Assembly: GCA_963753115.1 (NCBI GenBank)
Contig: CAVWBB010000018.1
Span: 62,001-126,000 of the forward strand
DNA length: 64,000 bases
Direction: 5' to 3'
Source: Bog-473 sp963753115
Lineage (GTDB): Bacteria; Actinomycetota; Acidimicrobiia; Acidimicrobiales; RAAP-2
The position numbers were made by a program, and so were the translations under genes. The notes under the pieces were generated by a model. It did no database searches. It had not been told where the DNA came from and saw only the letters and a list, made by a program, of their open reading frames with translations. Shown piece by piece: positions 47,088 to 55,540 of the stretch (the stretch's first letter is position 1; every line of letters starts with the position of its first letter).

Positions 47088-47107
47088 GCCCACACCCTGC
47101 CACTACC

Positions 47108-48199
47108 GTGGGCGCCGTGACCACCACGAGCCCCGTCGCCTTCCGCTCTGCCTCCGCTGCCGCGGAGCCGCCGCCTCCTCCCCAAGTCGCCCTCGGCGCG
47201 GCGGACAGAGCGGTGATCGCCACCGCCGAGCACGCCCTCCTCGACGAGCGTCGCCTCCTCACGGCGGACGAACTGACCGCACTCGCCGCGCTGCCCGACG
47301 GCGCCGTCATGGCGCTGGCATCGCTCGCCCACCAGGTCCGGCTGGCCTGGTGCGGCCCGGAAGTCGAGATCGAGGGCATCCTGTCCGCGAAGACGGGCGG
47401 CTGCCCGGAGGACTGCCACTTCTGCTCGCAGTCCTCCCGTTTCGACTCGCCCGTGAAGGCGACACCCTTCCTCGATACCGATGAGGTCCTCGCCGCCGCC
47501 CGCGAGACCGCCGCCCTCGGCGCCTCGGAGTTCTGCATCGTCCTCGCCGTGCGCGGTCCCGACGAGCGCACCATCCAGCGCATCCTCGAGCTCATCCCCC
47601 GCATCCACGACGAGACCGGGCTGAACGTGGCGGTGAGCGCCGGCATTCTCACCCAGGACCAGGCTCGCCGCCTGGCCGAGGGCGGCGTCCACCGCTACAA
47701 CCACAACGTCGAGACGGCGCGGTCGTACTTCCCCACCATCGTGACGACGCACAGCTGGGACGAGCGGGCGGACACCTGCCGCCTCGTCAAGGCCAACGGG
47801 ATGGAGCTGTGCTGCGGCGCCCTCATCAACATGGGCGAGACCGACGCCCAGCGCGTCGAGCTGCTCACCCAACTGCAGGAGCTCGACCCGACAGAGGTGC
47901 CGCTGAACTTCCTCAATCCGCGCCCGGGCACTCCGCTCGGCGACCGCCCGGTGCTCAGCCCGTGGGACGCCATCCGTTGGATCGCCCTCTTCCGCCTCGC
48001 CCTCCCCTCGGTGATCCTGCGCTACGCCGGAGGCCGCGAGGTCACCTTGCGCGAGCTCCAGGCCATCGGCATGACGGCTGGCATCAACGCCCTGATCGTC
48101 GGCAATTACCTGACGACCCTCGGCCGCTCGGCCGACGAGGACATCCAGATGCTCGAGGATCTGCGCATGCCTATCGGCGCCCTCACCGCCGCCATCTGA
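47108..48199 (+). CDS. bioB: Biotin synthase
   Basis: 363 aa from GTG 47108 (47117 also possible). Radical SAM enzyme converting dethiobiotin to biotin. Cysteines C99, C103 and C106 (GGCPEDCHFCSQS) hold the SAM-binding 4Fe-4S cluster; further motifs YNHNVETA, FNPRPGTPL-like LNFLNPRPGTPLG, and the Arg in FRLALPSVILRYAGG that contacts the auxiliary cluster. A Pro-rich tail of about 30 residues precedes the domain. Followed by bsaP. The remaining biotin genes are 4 kb away on the other strand. Confidence 0.97.
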   Translation: MGAVTTTSPVAFRSASAAAEPPPPPQVALGAADRAVIATAEHALLDERRLLTADELTALAALPDGAVMALASLAHQVRLAWCGPEVEIEGILSAKTGGCPEDCHFCSQSSRFDSPVKATPFLDTDEVLAAARETAALGASEFCIVLAVRGPDERTIQRILELIPRIHDETGLNVAVSAGILTQDQARRLAEGGVHRYNHNVETARSYFPTIVTTHSWDERADTCRLVKANGMELCCGALINMGETDAQRVELLTQLQELDPTEVPLNFLNPRPGTPLGDRPVLSPWDAIRWIALFRLALPSVILRYAGGREVTLRELQAIGMTAGINALIVGNYLTTLGRSADEDIQMLEDLRMPIGALTAAI

Positions 48200-48215
48200 C
48201 CCGGGCCGGAAACCA

Positions 48216-48246
48216 TCCCCGTCCCTGTCCCTGTCCCTGCCCTGTC
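48216..48246. repeat. Hexanucleotide repeat (ccctgt)n between bioB and bsaP
   Basis: cccgtccctgtccctgtccc and a further ccctg unit; GGG runs with 2-3 base spacers on the minus strand. Confidence 0.9.
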
Positions 48247-48250
48247 ACCC

Positions 48251-48460
48251 GTGCCCGCCTCTGCCACGCCAATGACCACCGGGACCAAACACTGCACCGG
48301 CTGCGGCCGACTATCGAGCGAGTGTCCTGGTTGTGAGCGCGCCCTCGATCCCCCGCGCTTCTGCCCCGAATGCGGCCGCCGCATGACCGTCACCGTGATC
48401 CCTACCGGCTGGGTGGCGCGCTGCCGCGACGAAGCTCATACCGAACTCCGCTCCGCCTGA
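48251..48460 (+). CDS. bsaP: Biotin synthase auxiliary protein BsaP
   Basis: 69 aa from GTG 48251, or 62 from ATG 48272. The sequence LDPPRFCPECGRRMTVTVIP followed by TGWVARC matches the small Cys-rich protein encoded next to bioB in mycobacteria (BsaP), including the N-terminal cysteine pairs (HCTGCGRL, ECPGC). In mycobacteria it supports aerobic BioB function, probably by helping the auxiliary cluster. Six to seven cysteines suit an iron-sulfur or zinc site. Its place after bioB strongly supports the call. Confidence 0.85.
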   Translation: MPASATPMTTGTKHCTGCGRLSSECPGCERALDPPRFCPECGRRMTVTVIPTGWVARCRDEAHTELRSA

Positions 48461-48544
48461 CCGGTCCGCTCGACGCTCGCTCGCCTGAACTCTGCTCACA
48501 CCAGAACCGCCTCGCAACCGGACGATCGCTCCCGGGTCCGAACC

Positions 48545-49920
48545 TCAACGCCGAATCGGTGTTCCGGTCCACCGATGACATTCGCCACTCGGCGACGGCA
48601 CCGACTTCGCTGACCGCCCGTGCGGACTGGTGAAAGTGACCGCGGCGTCAGCGTTACCCGACATGGCCCACCCCAACTCGTGCACCGCCCGGTGATGCCG
48701 GCAGCACAAGGTAACCAGGTTTGCCAGATTCGTCAAGCCACCGTCGACCCAGTGGACGATGTGGTGGACGTTCGTGAACTCCGTATAGCTGCACCCGGGA
48801 AACCGGCACCCCTTGTCCCGTCGGTCGATCTCTATCCGCTGCACCGGGGTCGGATCCCGGCGGGCCCGCCCCTGATCGGATGGACCCGTCCCGGTCTTCC
48901 CGCGAGGTCGACCTGGCCTCGCAGGCCAGGCGGCGGACGCCTTCCACTTGCTCGTGACCCCGCCCGCCATCTCGCCACGCGTCCACTCGAACAGCCGACG
49001 AGCAGCTCGAGCGGCGCATGGACCACTACCCGGGGCCGCGCCGCGCCCCACGCCCTGCACCTGATCCACTTGATCGAGTTGATCCGTCGAACACCACCCG
49101 CCCTGAACAGATCCAAGAGCGCGTCGTAGAACCCTGGTCGTACGATGATCCGACGGAGCCGAGGACACCCACCGCTCGCCCGCGTCGCTCGGGCTCTCTC
49201 GCCTCGTTGGATACCCGTCCCACGAGCACTGAAGCGCCACTTCATAGTCGTCGATGGTCGAACGCGACCGACCGGTCGTCGCTTGTCGTAACCGCAAGGT
49301 ACCGGTCGAACACCGTCGCCTCATTTGCGAAGGACCGACCGCAATGTGATGACCGTCATCCCCGTAAGCTGCGAACAGCGCAGTCGCTACGCCGGCGCCC
49401 GTCTCGAGGGCTGCTTGAGCCTCTCCCTGCCTCGATGCCATGACACCAACTCACGCGCCTGTCGCACACTCCAATGCGCCGACGCCTCGCGCAACGCCGC
49501 ATCGTTGGACGGCGACGCCACCTCCGCCAACGGCTCCACCAGGTCCAAGGACAATGTCCCCGAGGCCAGTCCTTCCGCCAGGCACGGCAACGACTCCAGA
49601 TTCTCCGCCGATCGCACCCACTGCCGCGCCTCGACGTGCTCACGCCGCACTGGCCGGTGCCCCAGGCGATCATGGACACGGCGCGGTCGCCACGCCATCG
49701 CTCAGCCCGATCGAATGGCGATGTCCGCCAATTGCTCCCGGTGGAGCGAAGAGATCGGCCCGCAATCTCGACGATCTGCCCCGCCAACTCGTGCGAACGG
49801 GCTTCGCCACCGAAGTTCCGGCACGGCGGCCGGCGTCGCACAGCCTCGTGCCCCCTTCGGCGATGTGCGCTGGCTTCCCACAGTGAACGAACGTCGCGCC
49901 GCCAAGCGCGAAGACGCCAT
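48545..49920 (-). pseudogene. Degenerate DUF222/HNH (13E12-like) endonuclease
   Basis: The C-terminal part holds an intact HNH: RDKGCRFPGCSYTEFTNVHH, IVHWVDGGLTNLANLVTLCC and RHHRAVHELGW, as in REP13E12-type proteins of actinobacteria. The DUF222 N-terminal part is scattered over several frames (ELAGQIVEIAG, then ENLESLPCLAEGLASGTLSL, then REASAHWSVRQARELVSWH), requiring at least four or five frame changes. No single open frame covers it. Probably a dead gene; the family is often multi-copy and repeat-like. It abuts the left edge of the duplicated block. Confidence 0.75.
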
Positions 49921-49935
49921 GCCCTCGAAGTCCCC

Positions 49936-51504
49936 TCAGCTAGAGCCCTGAGTCAACTCCTCCTGCACATCCTTCAATGCCTGCAGGCTGTCCTGGGGGC
50001 AGAAGTACTCAGTGGCAGAGATCCCGACCAGGCTCGCTTCGAATGGATCCAGTCCACGGCTGGTCAGGGAATTGAGGACGTCGTCGGCGCCCTGTTCGTG
50101 GGCGAGACCGGTGCACGCGAGCTGCCCGTCTGCCACGAGCGCCTGGTCGGTGTCGTGCGAAAACGCGCTCTGGACCTTGTGCAACAGGGCCAGGAATGCC
50201 ACGTCCGGCTGAGGTGGCGTGTTCGGATCTCCGTAGTAGAGAATCGCCTCGGCCAGAGCTGCCGCCGGTGACCGCGGGGCGAGGCGTGGTGTTTGGCCGC
50301 CCGGGAAGGCGAGCAGGTCGACGTACAACCGTCGCTGGGCGTCGTCCCCGCCCTGACCGGGCGCAAGGCCGTGATGCACCATCCAGATCAGTCCACCGAC
50401 TTGGAAGAACTCCTCCCCTCCGGGGCCCGGGTCGCTCTGTCCCCCGGAGGCCGTCGACGAAAGCCACGCGTGATCGAGCGGCTTGGTGCAGGGCCCGACG
50501 ACGGAGGTGCAACGCGCCACGCCGATGCCGTAGTTGTCGGTTCCCCAGAGATTGGCCGAGTAGAAGAGCCAGTAGGTATTGCCGTTCTGGATCATCGACG
50601 GTCCCTCGACCAAATTCCCCTCCCAGCTCTGTGAGGCCCCGATCAGCCGGTGCGCGGGTCCGACCACGGAGAGCCCGTCGGCCGACAGTTGCTGGGAATA
50701 GATGGTGGTGGGCAAGTTGCAGCAGTCTCCGTCGCTCTTCCAGAGCAACCATGCCGTGCCGTCGGATGCGACGAACACGCTCGGGTCGATCGCACCTCCC
50801 TGCGAGAGCGGGCAGACGAAGGCAGACGACGAGTCGTCGACGAAGGGGCCCGCCGGGTTCGCGCTGGTGGCCCTCGAGATGCACATTGCGCTGGACGGTC
50901 CATTGGTGGTCTTGACGCATCCCACCGGAAGGGTCTTGGCGAGACACCCGAGCGGAATCGTCGCCGGCGTCGAGTAGTACATGACATAGGTGCCGTCCGG
51001 TCGAGTCCAGACCGACGGCGCCCACTGGAACCCCGACACCGTCCACTTGGGAAGCGTCGGCATCGCGTCCCCGAGGTATTGGCCCTTGAATCCCGAATCA
51101 CGGCCGAGCGAGATCACCGGCACGTGGGCCCCGGCGGCAAAGGAAGTGGTCTCGGTATTCGAGGCATAGACGTACAGAACGTCGGCGGTCCGCAGCGCGA
51201 AGGGATCCGCAAAGTCTCCGTCGAAGATGGGCGTGTCATTGAGCAATCCGCTGAGGACATCGAGCTGAACGCCATCGGACTTGGACGGATTGAGACCAAT
51301 TGGTCCCTTCGTGGGCAATCGGCCGGCCGGAACGGGAAGTTGACCGGCACGTGCCGCCGCCTCGGCCTTGACGTCAAGAGTCGAGCGCGTCGTCTGGCCG
51401 GATCCGGCGTTTCCGCAGCCGGCGAACAGCACGAGAGCCGCGGAGAACGCGAGCGCCAGTGCCTTGAACGTGGCCGAGGTCTGCCGAACGGATGACCGTC
51501 GCAC
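49936..51504 (-). CDS. GH43-like lipoprotein with C-terminal DUF732-like domain (copy 1)
   Basis: 522 aa from GTG 51504. Lipobox VLFAGC (Cys30), then a five-bladed GH43-like fold: FDGDFADPF (Asp100), FQWAPSVWTRPDGTYVMYYS, GGAIDPSVFVASDG, WEGNLVEGPSM, all three acidic positions present. The last 95 residues (LLHKVQSAFSHDTDQALVAD, then DPFEASLVGISATEYFCPQD) resemble the DUF732 helical domain with its pair of cysteines. This pairing looks unusual. It lies 120 bases after bioD, same strand. Secreted glycan binding or hydrolysis is inferred. Confidence 0.8.
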   Translation of the reverse strand: MRRSSVRQTSATFKALALAFSAALVLFAGCGNAGSGQTTRSTLDVKAEAAARAGQLPVPAGRLPTKGPIGLNPSKSDGVQLDVLSGLLNDTPIFDGDFADPFALRTADVLYVYASNTETTSFAAGAHVPVISLGRDSGFKGQYLGDAMPTLPKWTVSGFQWAPSVWTRPDGTYVMYYSTPATIPLGCLAKTLPVGCVKTTNGPSSAMCISRATSANPAGPFVDDSSSAFVCPLSQGGAIDPSVFVASDGTAWLLWKSDGDCCNLPTTIYSQQLSADGLSVVGPAHRLIGASQSWEGNLVEGPSMIQNGNTYWLFYSANLWGTDNYGIGVARCTSVVGPCTKPLDHAWLSSTASGGQSDPGPGGEEFFQVGGLIWMVHHGLAPGQGGDDAQRRLYVDLLAFPGGQTPRLAPRSPAAALAEAILYYGDPNTPPQPDVAFLALLHKVQSAFSHDTDQALVADGQLACTGLAHEQGADDVLNSLTSRGLDPFEASLVGISATEYFCPQDSLQALKDVQEELTQGSS

Positions 51505-51623
51505 TGAGTCTGTGAGCCTAAGCGGTTGCTACCGCCACTGCGCGGACCGTGGATGCCTCTGCCAGGACCGCGTCATGACGGTCGAAGGACCGGGGCATGG
51601 CGCTGCCACTCCCGCGAGAACGG

Positions 51624-52310
51624 TTAGCCGCGAACGAAGTCCAGCAGCTCGGTGTCCCCTCCGGGAACGGTGAGAATCCTCAAACCATCCCGCGTGCGTA
51701 GCCACTCGAGGTTCCGCTGATGGAGGTCGGAGTTGGCGTCGAAACGGTTCAGCACAACGGCCGACGAGGAGGCCAGCGGACCCAAGGCGTCGAGAGTGAG
51801 CCGCACCGCGTTGATCGTTCCCAGGCCGGCGTCGGCGACGAGCAACACGACATCCGGATCCAGCGCCACGCACAGAGCGAGACAATCCCCATCGGCGGCC
51901 AAGGGCGAACGCAACCCGCCCGCCGTCTCGACGAGTCCGACGTCGACGACATCCGCCCCATCGGCGGCGTCCGCCCCATCGGCGGCGTCCGGCCAACGCA
52001 ACTCCGACAGGAGGTCCTGGATGGTGAACGACGGACGTCCGAGCGACTCGGCCGCCATGGGGGGCGCCATGGGTATCTCGTACCAGCGGTGCGGCGGGCA
52101 GACCTGTTCCGCGGGCTCGCCACTGGCCGCGCCGAGCACGGCCGCATCGAGCGTGGCGGGGTCGTCATCGGGCTCGAAGGACTGCGCCGGTTTCCGGGCG
52201 GCAACGCGCAAGCCCGCCGCGCGGAGTGCGGTCAGGAGGCGGGCGGAAACCCATGTCTTCCCGATATCGGTGCCGGTGCCGACCACAGCGACCAGACGGC
52301 GGGGGCGCAC
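51624..52310 (-). CDS. bioD: Dethiobiotin synthetase
   Basis: 228 aa. ATP-dependent carboxylation of 7,8-diaminopelargonic acid. P-loop GTGTDIGKTWVSARL, the substrate Lys in KPAQS, ETAGGLRSPLAADGDC with its conserved Glu, and ALDPDVVLLVADAGLGTINA. A 15-18-base tandem repeat (gtccgccccatcggcg) encodes an internal DAADGADAADGAD stretch. Five bases separate it from bioF, same operon. Confidence 0.95.
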   Translation of the reverse strand: MRPRRLVAVVGTGTDIGKTWVSARLLTALRAAGLRVAARKPAQSFEPDDDPATLDAAVLGAASGEPAEQVCPPHRWYEIPMAPPMAAESLGRPSFTIQDLLSELRWPDAADGADAADGADVVDVGLVETAGGLRSPLAADGDCLALCVALDPDVVLLVADAGLGTINAVRLTLDALGPLASSSAVVLNRFDANSDLHQRNLEWLRTRDGLRILTVPGGDTELLDFVRG

Positions 52311-52315
52311 GCCGG

Positions 52316-53575
52316 TCAGAGGGAGGCGGGGGCCGGCGCCGGCGTGGGGCGGGGCAGCCGCATCAGCGCGTGAAGCAACCGGGTGACGTCCTCGTCGGTG
52401 TGCGCAGCGGACAGCGTGACTCGCAGGCGGCTCGTGCCGACCGGCACCGTGGGGGGGCGGATGGCCGGCACCCAGAGCCCTTCTTGGAGGAGGGCGGCAG
52501 AGGCGTTCAGCGCGGCCTGCTCGCTGCCGAGGACGACCGGGATGATGGGGCTCGGATGGGTGGGTGGCGCCAGGCCGGCGTCGGCGAGCCGGGCGATCAG
52601 CGCGGTGAGGCGGTCCATGAGCGCGGCACCCTCGGTTGATCGGACGATGCGGAGCGCGGCGAGGCCGGCGGCCGCGTCGGCCGGCGTGAGCGCGGTCGAG
52701 AAGATGTAGGAGCGCGCCCGGTTCACGATGAGGTCCACCACGTCCCGGGACGCCGCCACGAAACCGCCCAGCGAGCCCAATGTCTTTGACAGCGTGCCGA
52801 CCCGCACGACCGTTCCCTCTTGTACGCCGGCCCGGTCCCAGCCGCCCGTCCCCCCGCCTCCGTCCCGCCCGGTGGCCACCGGGAGGTTGGGGCCGAGGAC
52901 GGCGTGGGCCTCATCGAGGATGAGGAGAGCGTTGTGGCGCTGGCAGAGGGCCACCAGCTCGTCGAGGGGGGCGGTGTCCCCATCCATGGAGAACACGGAG
53001 TCGGTGATGACGATGGTCGGCATGGGTGCGCTGTCGTTGGCGGCGCCGTTGCCAGTGTCGTTGGCGTTGCTGTCACCGAGCAGCTCCGCCAGGTGGCCCA
53101 TGTCCCGGTGGCGATAGACCGCGAGCGCCGAACGGGAGAGCCGGCACCCGTCGATGATGCTGGCGTGATTCAGCTCGTCCGAGAGCACCCGCACGCCCGG
53201 GCCGCCCAGCGCGCACAACACGCCGAGGTTGGCGGCGAAGCCGGTCGGGAAACAGACCGCTGCCTCCGTCCCCTTCCATTCGGCCAGCTCCCGCTCCAGT
53301 GCGCCGTGGATGGGGCGCGTCCCGGTCACGAGTCGCGAGGCGCCTGAGCCGGCGCCCCAGCGGGTGAGCGCACTCTGCGCCGCCGCCACGACAGCCGGAT
53401 GCGCACTCAATCCGAGATAGTCGTTGGACGCAAACGACACGACCCGCCCGCCCTCGAGCACGCCGGCCGGCCCGAGGGCGTCGAACTCGCGGGGGGCCCG
53501 CCAACGCCCCTCGTCGACGACCTGATCCAGGGAGGCCCGGATGCGGGCGTCCCATGGGGTGTCACGATCCGTCAT
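52316..53575 (-). CDS. bioF: 8-Amino-7-oxononanoate synthase
   Basis: 419 aa from the ATG at 53575. PLP enzyme joining alanine to a pimeloyl thioester. SFASNDYLGLSAHPAV and GSGASRLVTGTRPIHGALE are characteristic; ITDSVFSMDGDTAPLDEL, LDEAHAVLG and the PLP Lys in GTLSKTLGSLGGF are intact. In this copy the frame continues upstream into bioA with no stop (one 888-codon frame, 52316-54982). In copy 2 the same start overlaps a bioA stop, so I keep bioF as its own gene. Confidence 0.95.
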   Translation of the reverse strand: MTDRDTPWDARIRASLDQVVDEGRWRAPREFDALGPAGVLEGGRVVSFASNDYLGLSAHPAVVAAAQSALTRWGAGSGASRLVTGTRPIHGALERELAEWKGTEAAVCFPTGFAANLGVLCALGGPGVRVLSDELNHASIIDGCRLSRSALAVYRHRDMGHLAELLGDSNANDTGNGAANDSAPMPTIVITDSVFSMDGDTAPLDELVALCQRHNALLILDEAHAVLGPNLPVATGRDGGGGTGGWDRAGVQEGTVVRVGTLSKTLGSLGGFVAASRDVVDLIVNRARSYIFSTALTPADAAAGLAALRIVRSTEGAALMDRLTALIARLADAGLAPPTHPSPIIPVVLGSEQAALNASAALLQEGLWVPAIRPPTVPVGTSRLRVTLSAAHTDEDVTRLLHALMRLPRPTPAPAPASL

Positions 53576-54982
53576 GCGGATCCCGGCGACTCGGGAGACA
53601 GCCGGGGACGCGGCCACGTCGTCGAGCCCCCCATCCAGAGCATCCACGATCCGCACGATCTCCTCCGCCGTGGTGGTCAGCGGCGGCATCAGCACCACGA
53701 CATCGCCGAGCGGGCGCAGCAGCACGCCCCGAGAGACGGCACCGGCACACACACGGCGACCCCAGCGCAATCCAGACGAGGGCGGCGCCAGCTCGACACC
53801 CACCATCAGGCCACGCTGGCGAACCTCGCGCACCTGTGGCCGGCCGGCGACCCGTTCTCCCAACAAGGACGACAGCTGGTCGGCCCGCGCCCGCACGTTC
53901 CCCAAGACGTCCCACGCCCCGAACAGGCGCAGGTGCTCGAGCGCCACCGCCGCCGCCAACGCGTTCCCCCCGTAGGAATGCCCGTGATAGAAGGTCTCGG
54001 GCCCGAGGTCGGCGCCGAGGAACGCCCCGAACACCTCGCCCGACGCCACCGTCGCCGACATGGCGAGATACCCGCCGGTGATCCCCTTGCCGACGCACAT
54101 GAGGTCGGGCCGCAGGCCGCACTGCTCGGAGGCGAACAGCGTCCCGGTGCGCCCGAACCCGGTCGCCACCTCGTCGCAGATCAGGAGCGTGCCCGCCTGG
54201 CGGCACGCCTCGCCGATCCGCCGCACATCGGACGCGGAGGCGCACAGCATGCCCGACGCACCCTGCACCAGCGGCTCGATGACGACGGCGGCCAACTCCC
54301 CGGCGTGCGCCTCAATTGCCGCGCACGCCTTGTCGGCCCATCCCGGGTCCGCATAGCCCGGCGTGCGGACGACGGGGAAGCAGAGCGGCTGGAACACGGC
54401 GCTGAACACGCCGCCGTCGCCGAGGGAGAGCGAGCCGATGGTGTCGCCGTGGTACGCATCGCCGAGCGCGAGGAACGCGGTTCGCCCGGTGACGCCGCGG
54501 TTGACCCAGTACTGGAACGCCACCTTGAGGGCCTGCTCGACGGCCACCGCGCCATCCGCCGCGAACAGGAAGTGGGGATCGTCGACGGGCACCACGGGGG
54601 CGAGGGCCTCCGCCAGCTCGACGACGACCGTGTTGCCGTTGCCCAACATGGTCGAGTGGGCGACCTTGCCGGCCTGGGCGGCGAGGGCGGCATCGAGCTC
54701 GGGGACGCAATGACCGAGCGTGTTGACCCACAGGGAGGAGATCGCATCGAGGTAGCGGCGGCCGTCGGCGTCGATCAGCTCGCGCCCCTCCGCCCGCTCG
54801 ATCACGAGGGGCGCGTTGGCCTCGTAGGCCGCCATCTGGGTGAACCCGTGCCAGACCACGGCGGCGTCGCGCTCGACCCAGGTGGGTCCGGGGCCATTGC
54901 CATGACTGGGGCCGGGGCCGGGGCCGGGGCCGGGACCGCTGCCGGGGCTGAGGCCGGGACCGGGGTCGGAGTGGCTGCTCAC
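53576..54982 (-). CDS. bioA: Adenosylmethionine-8-amino-7-oxononanoate aminotransferase
   Basis: About 469 codons, in frame with bioF in this copy. A class III aminotransferase using SAM as amino donor. WHGFTQMAAYEANAPLVIER, DADGRRYLDAISSLWVNTLG, FYHGHSYGGNALAAAVAL and the PLP-binding VGKGITGGYLAMSA are intact. The N-terminus has a Gly/Pro dipeptide run from a ggggcc repeat (54906-54967). The C-terminus beyond RIVDALDGGLDDVAASP differs from copy 2 because of one extra base here; the true stop is probably the one seen at 63751-63753. Confidence 0.93.
54906..54967. repeat. Hexanucleotide repeat (ggggcc)n in the bioA 5' end
   Basis: Four uninterrupted GGGGCC units at 54907-54930, then variants (gggacc, ggggct). 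On the plus strand it is G-quadruplex-like, so it is on the template side for bioA. It encodes the Gly-Pro run in the BioA N-terminus. Confidence 0.92.
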
Positions 54983-55044
54983 CGGACAAGTCTGGACCAG
55001 AGCGCGACGGCCGGACCAGGCGATGGCCTGCGCGAGAATGGGTC

Positions 55045-55521
55045 ATGGACCTCATCGGGGTGGTGGACACCATGTTCGCCCGCTATGACATGGGCGCCGA
55101 GGCACTGGACGAGCTGTCCGAATGCCCTGGGTACGGCACCCAATTCACCACGCTGCGCCGCACCGTCCCCGGCTTCAAGGACCTGGCCGTGGCGGCCAAG
55201 AAGATGATCGAGGAGGACGGCTGCCGGATCGTGGTCGCCCTGGGCATGCCGGGCCGGGAGAAAGTGGACAAGGTCTGCGCTCACGAGGCCTCCACCGGGA
55301 TCATGACGGCGCAGCTGATGACCAACACGCCGATCCTGGAGGTCTTCGTCCACGAGGACGAATCCGACGACCCGGCGGAACTGGCCATGGTGTTCAAGAA
55401 CCGCTCACGCGACCACGCCCGCAACGCCTACCTGATGCTCTACGAGCCCGAGCAGCTCACCGCCCGGGCGGGCCAGGGCATCCGCCAGGGCTTCGCCCAC
55501 GCCGGGCCGCTCGAGCTGTAG
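55045..55521 (+). CDS. ribC: Riboflavin synthase, archaeal type
   Basis: 158 aa. Dismutates two 6,7-dimethyl-8-ribityllumazine molecules to riboflavin. The sequence IGVVDTMFARYDMGAEALDE, TVPGFKDLAVAAKKMIEEDG, ALGMPGREKVDKVCAHEAST and QLMTNTPILEVFVHEDE closely follow the lumazine-synthase-like riboflavin synthase of archaea, unrelated to the usual bacterial trimeric enzyme. Length and every block agree. Divergent from bioA with 62 bases between starts. Horizontal origin is plausible. Confidence 0.85.
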   Translation: MDLIGVVDTMFARYDMGAEALDELSECPGYGTQFTTLRRTVPGFKDLAVAAKKMIEEDGCRIVVALGMPGREKVDKVCAHEASTGIMTAQLMTNTPILEVFVHEDESDDPAELAMVFKNRSRDHARNAYLMLYEPEQLTARAGQGIRQGFAHAGPLEL

Positions 55522-55540
55522 GAGTCCCCGGGACGCCCTC

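Noticed and set aside
47052..47107. A biotin-responsive operator (BirA or BioQ type) upstream of bioB.
   Set aside because: Only a short 6-base inverted repeat is present, and it does not resemble known biotin regulator sites.
48545..49920. A mobile element (transposon or intein homing gene) at the HNH gene.
   Set aside because: No terminal inverted repeats, target duplications or transposase are visible; only a 13E12-like DUF222/HNH remnant can be supported.
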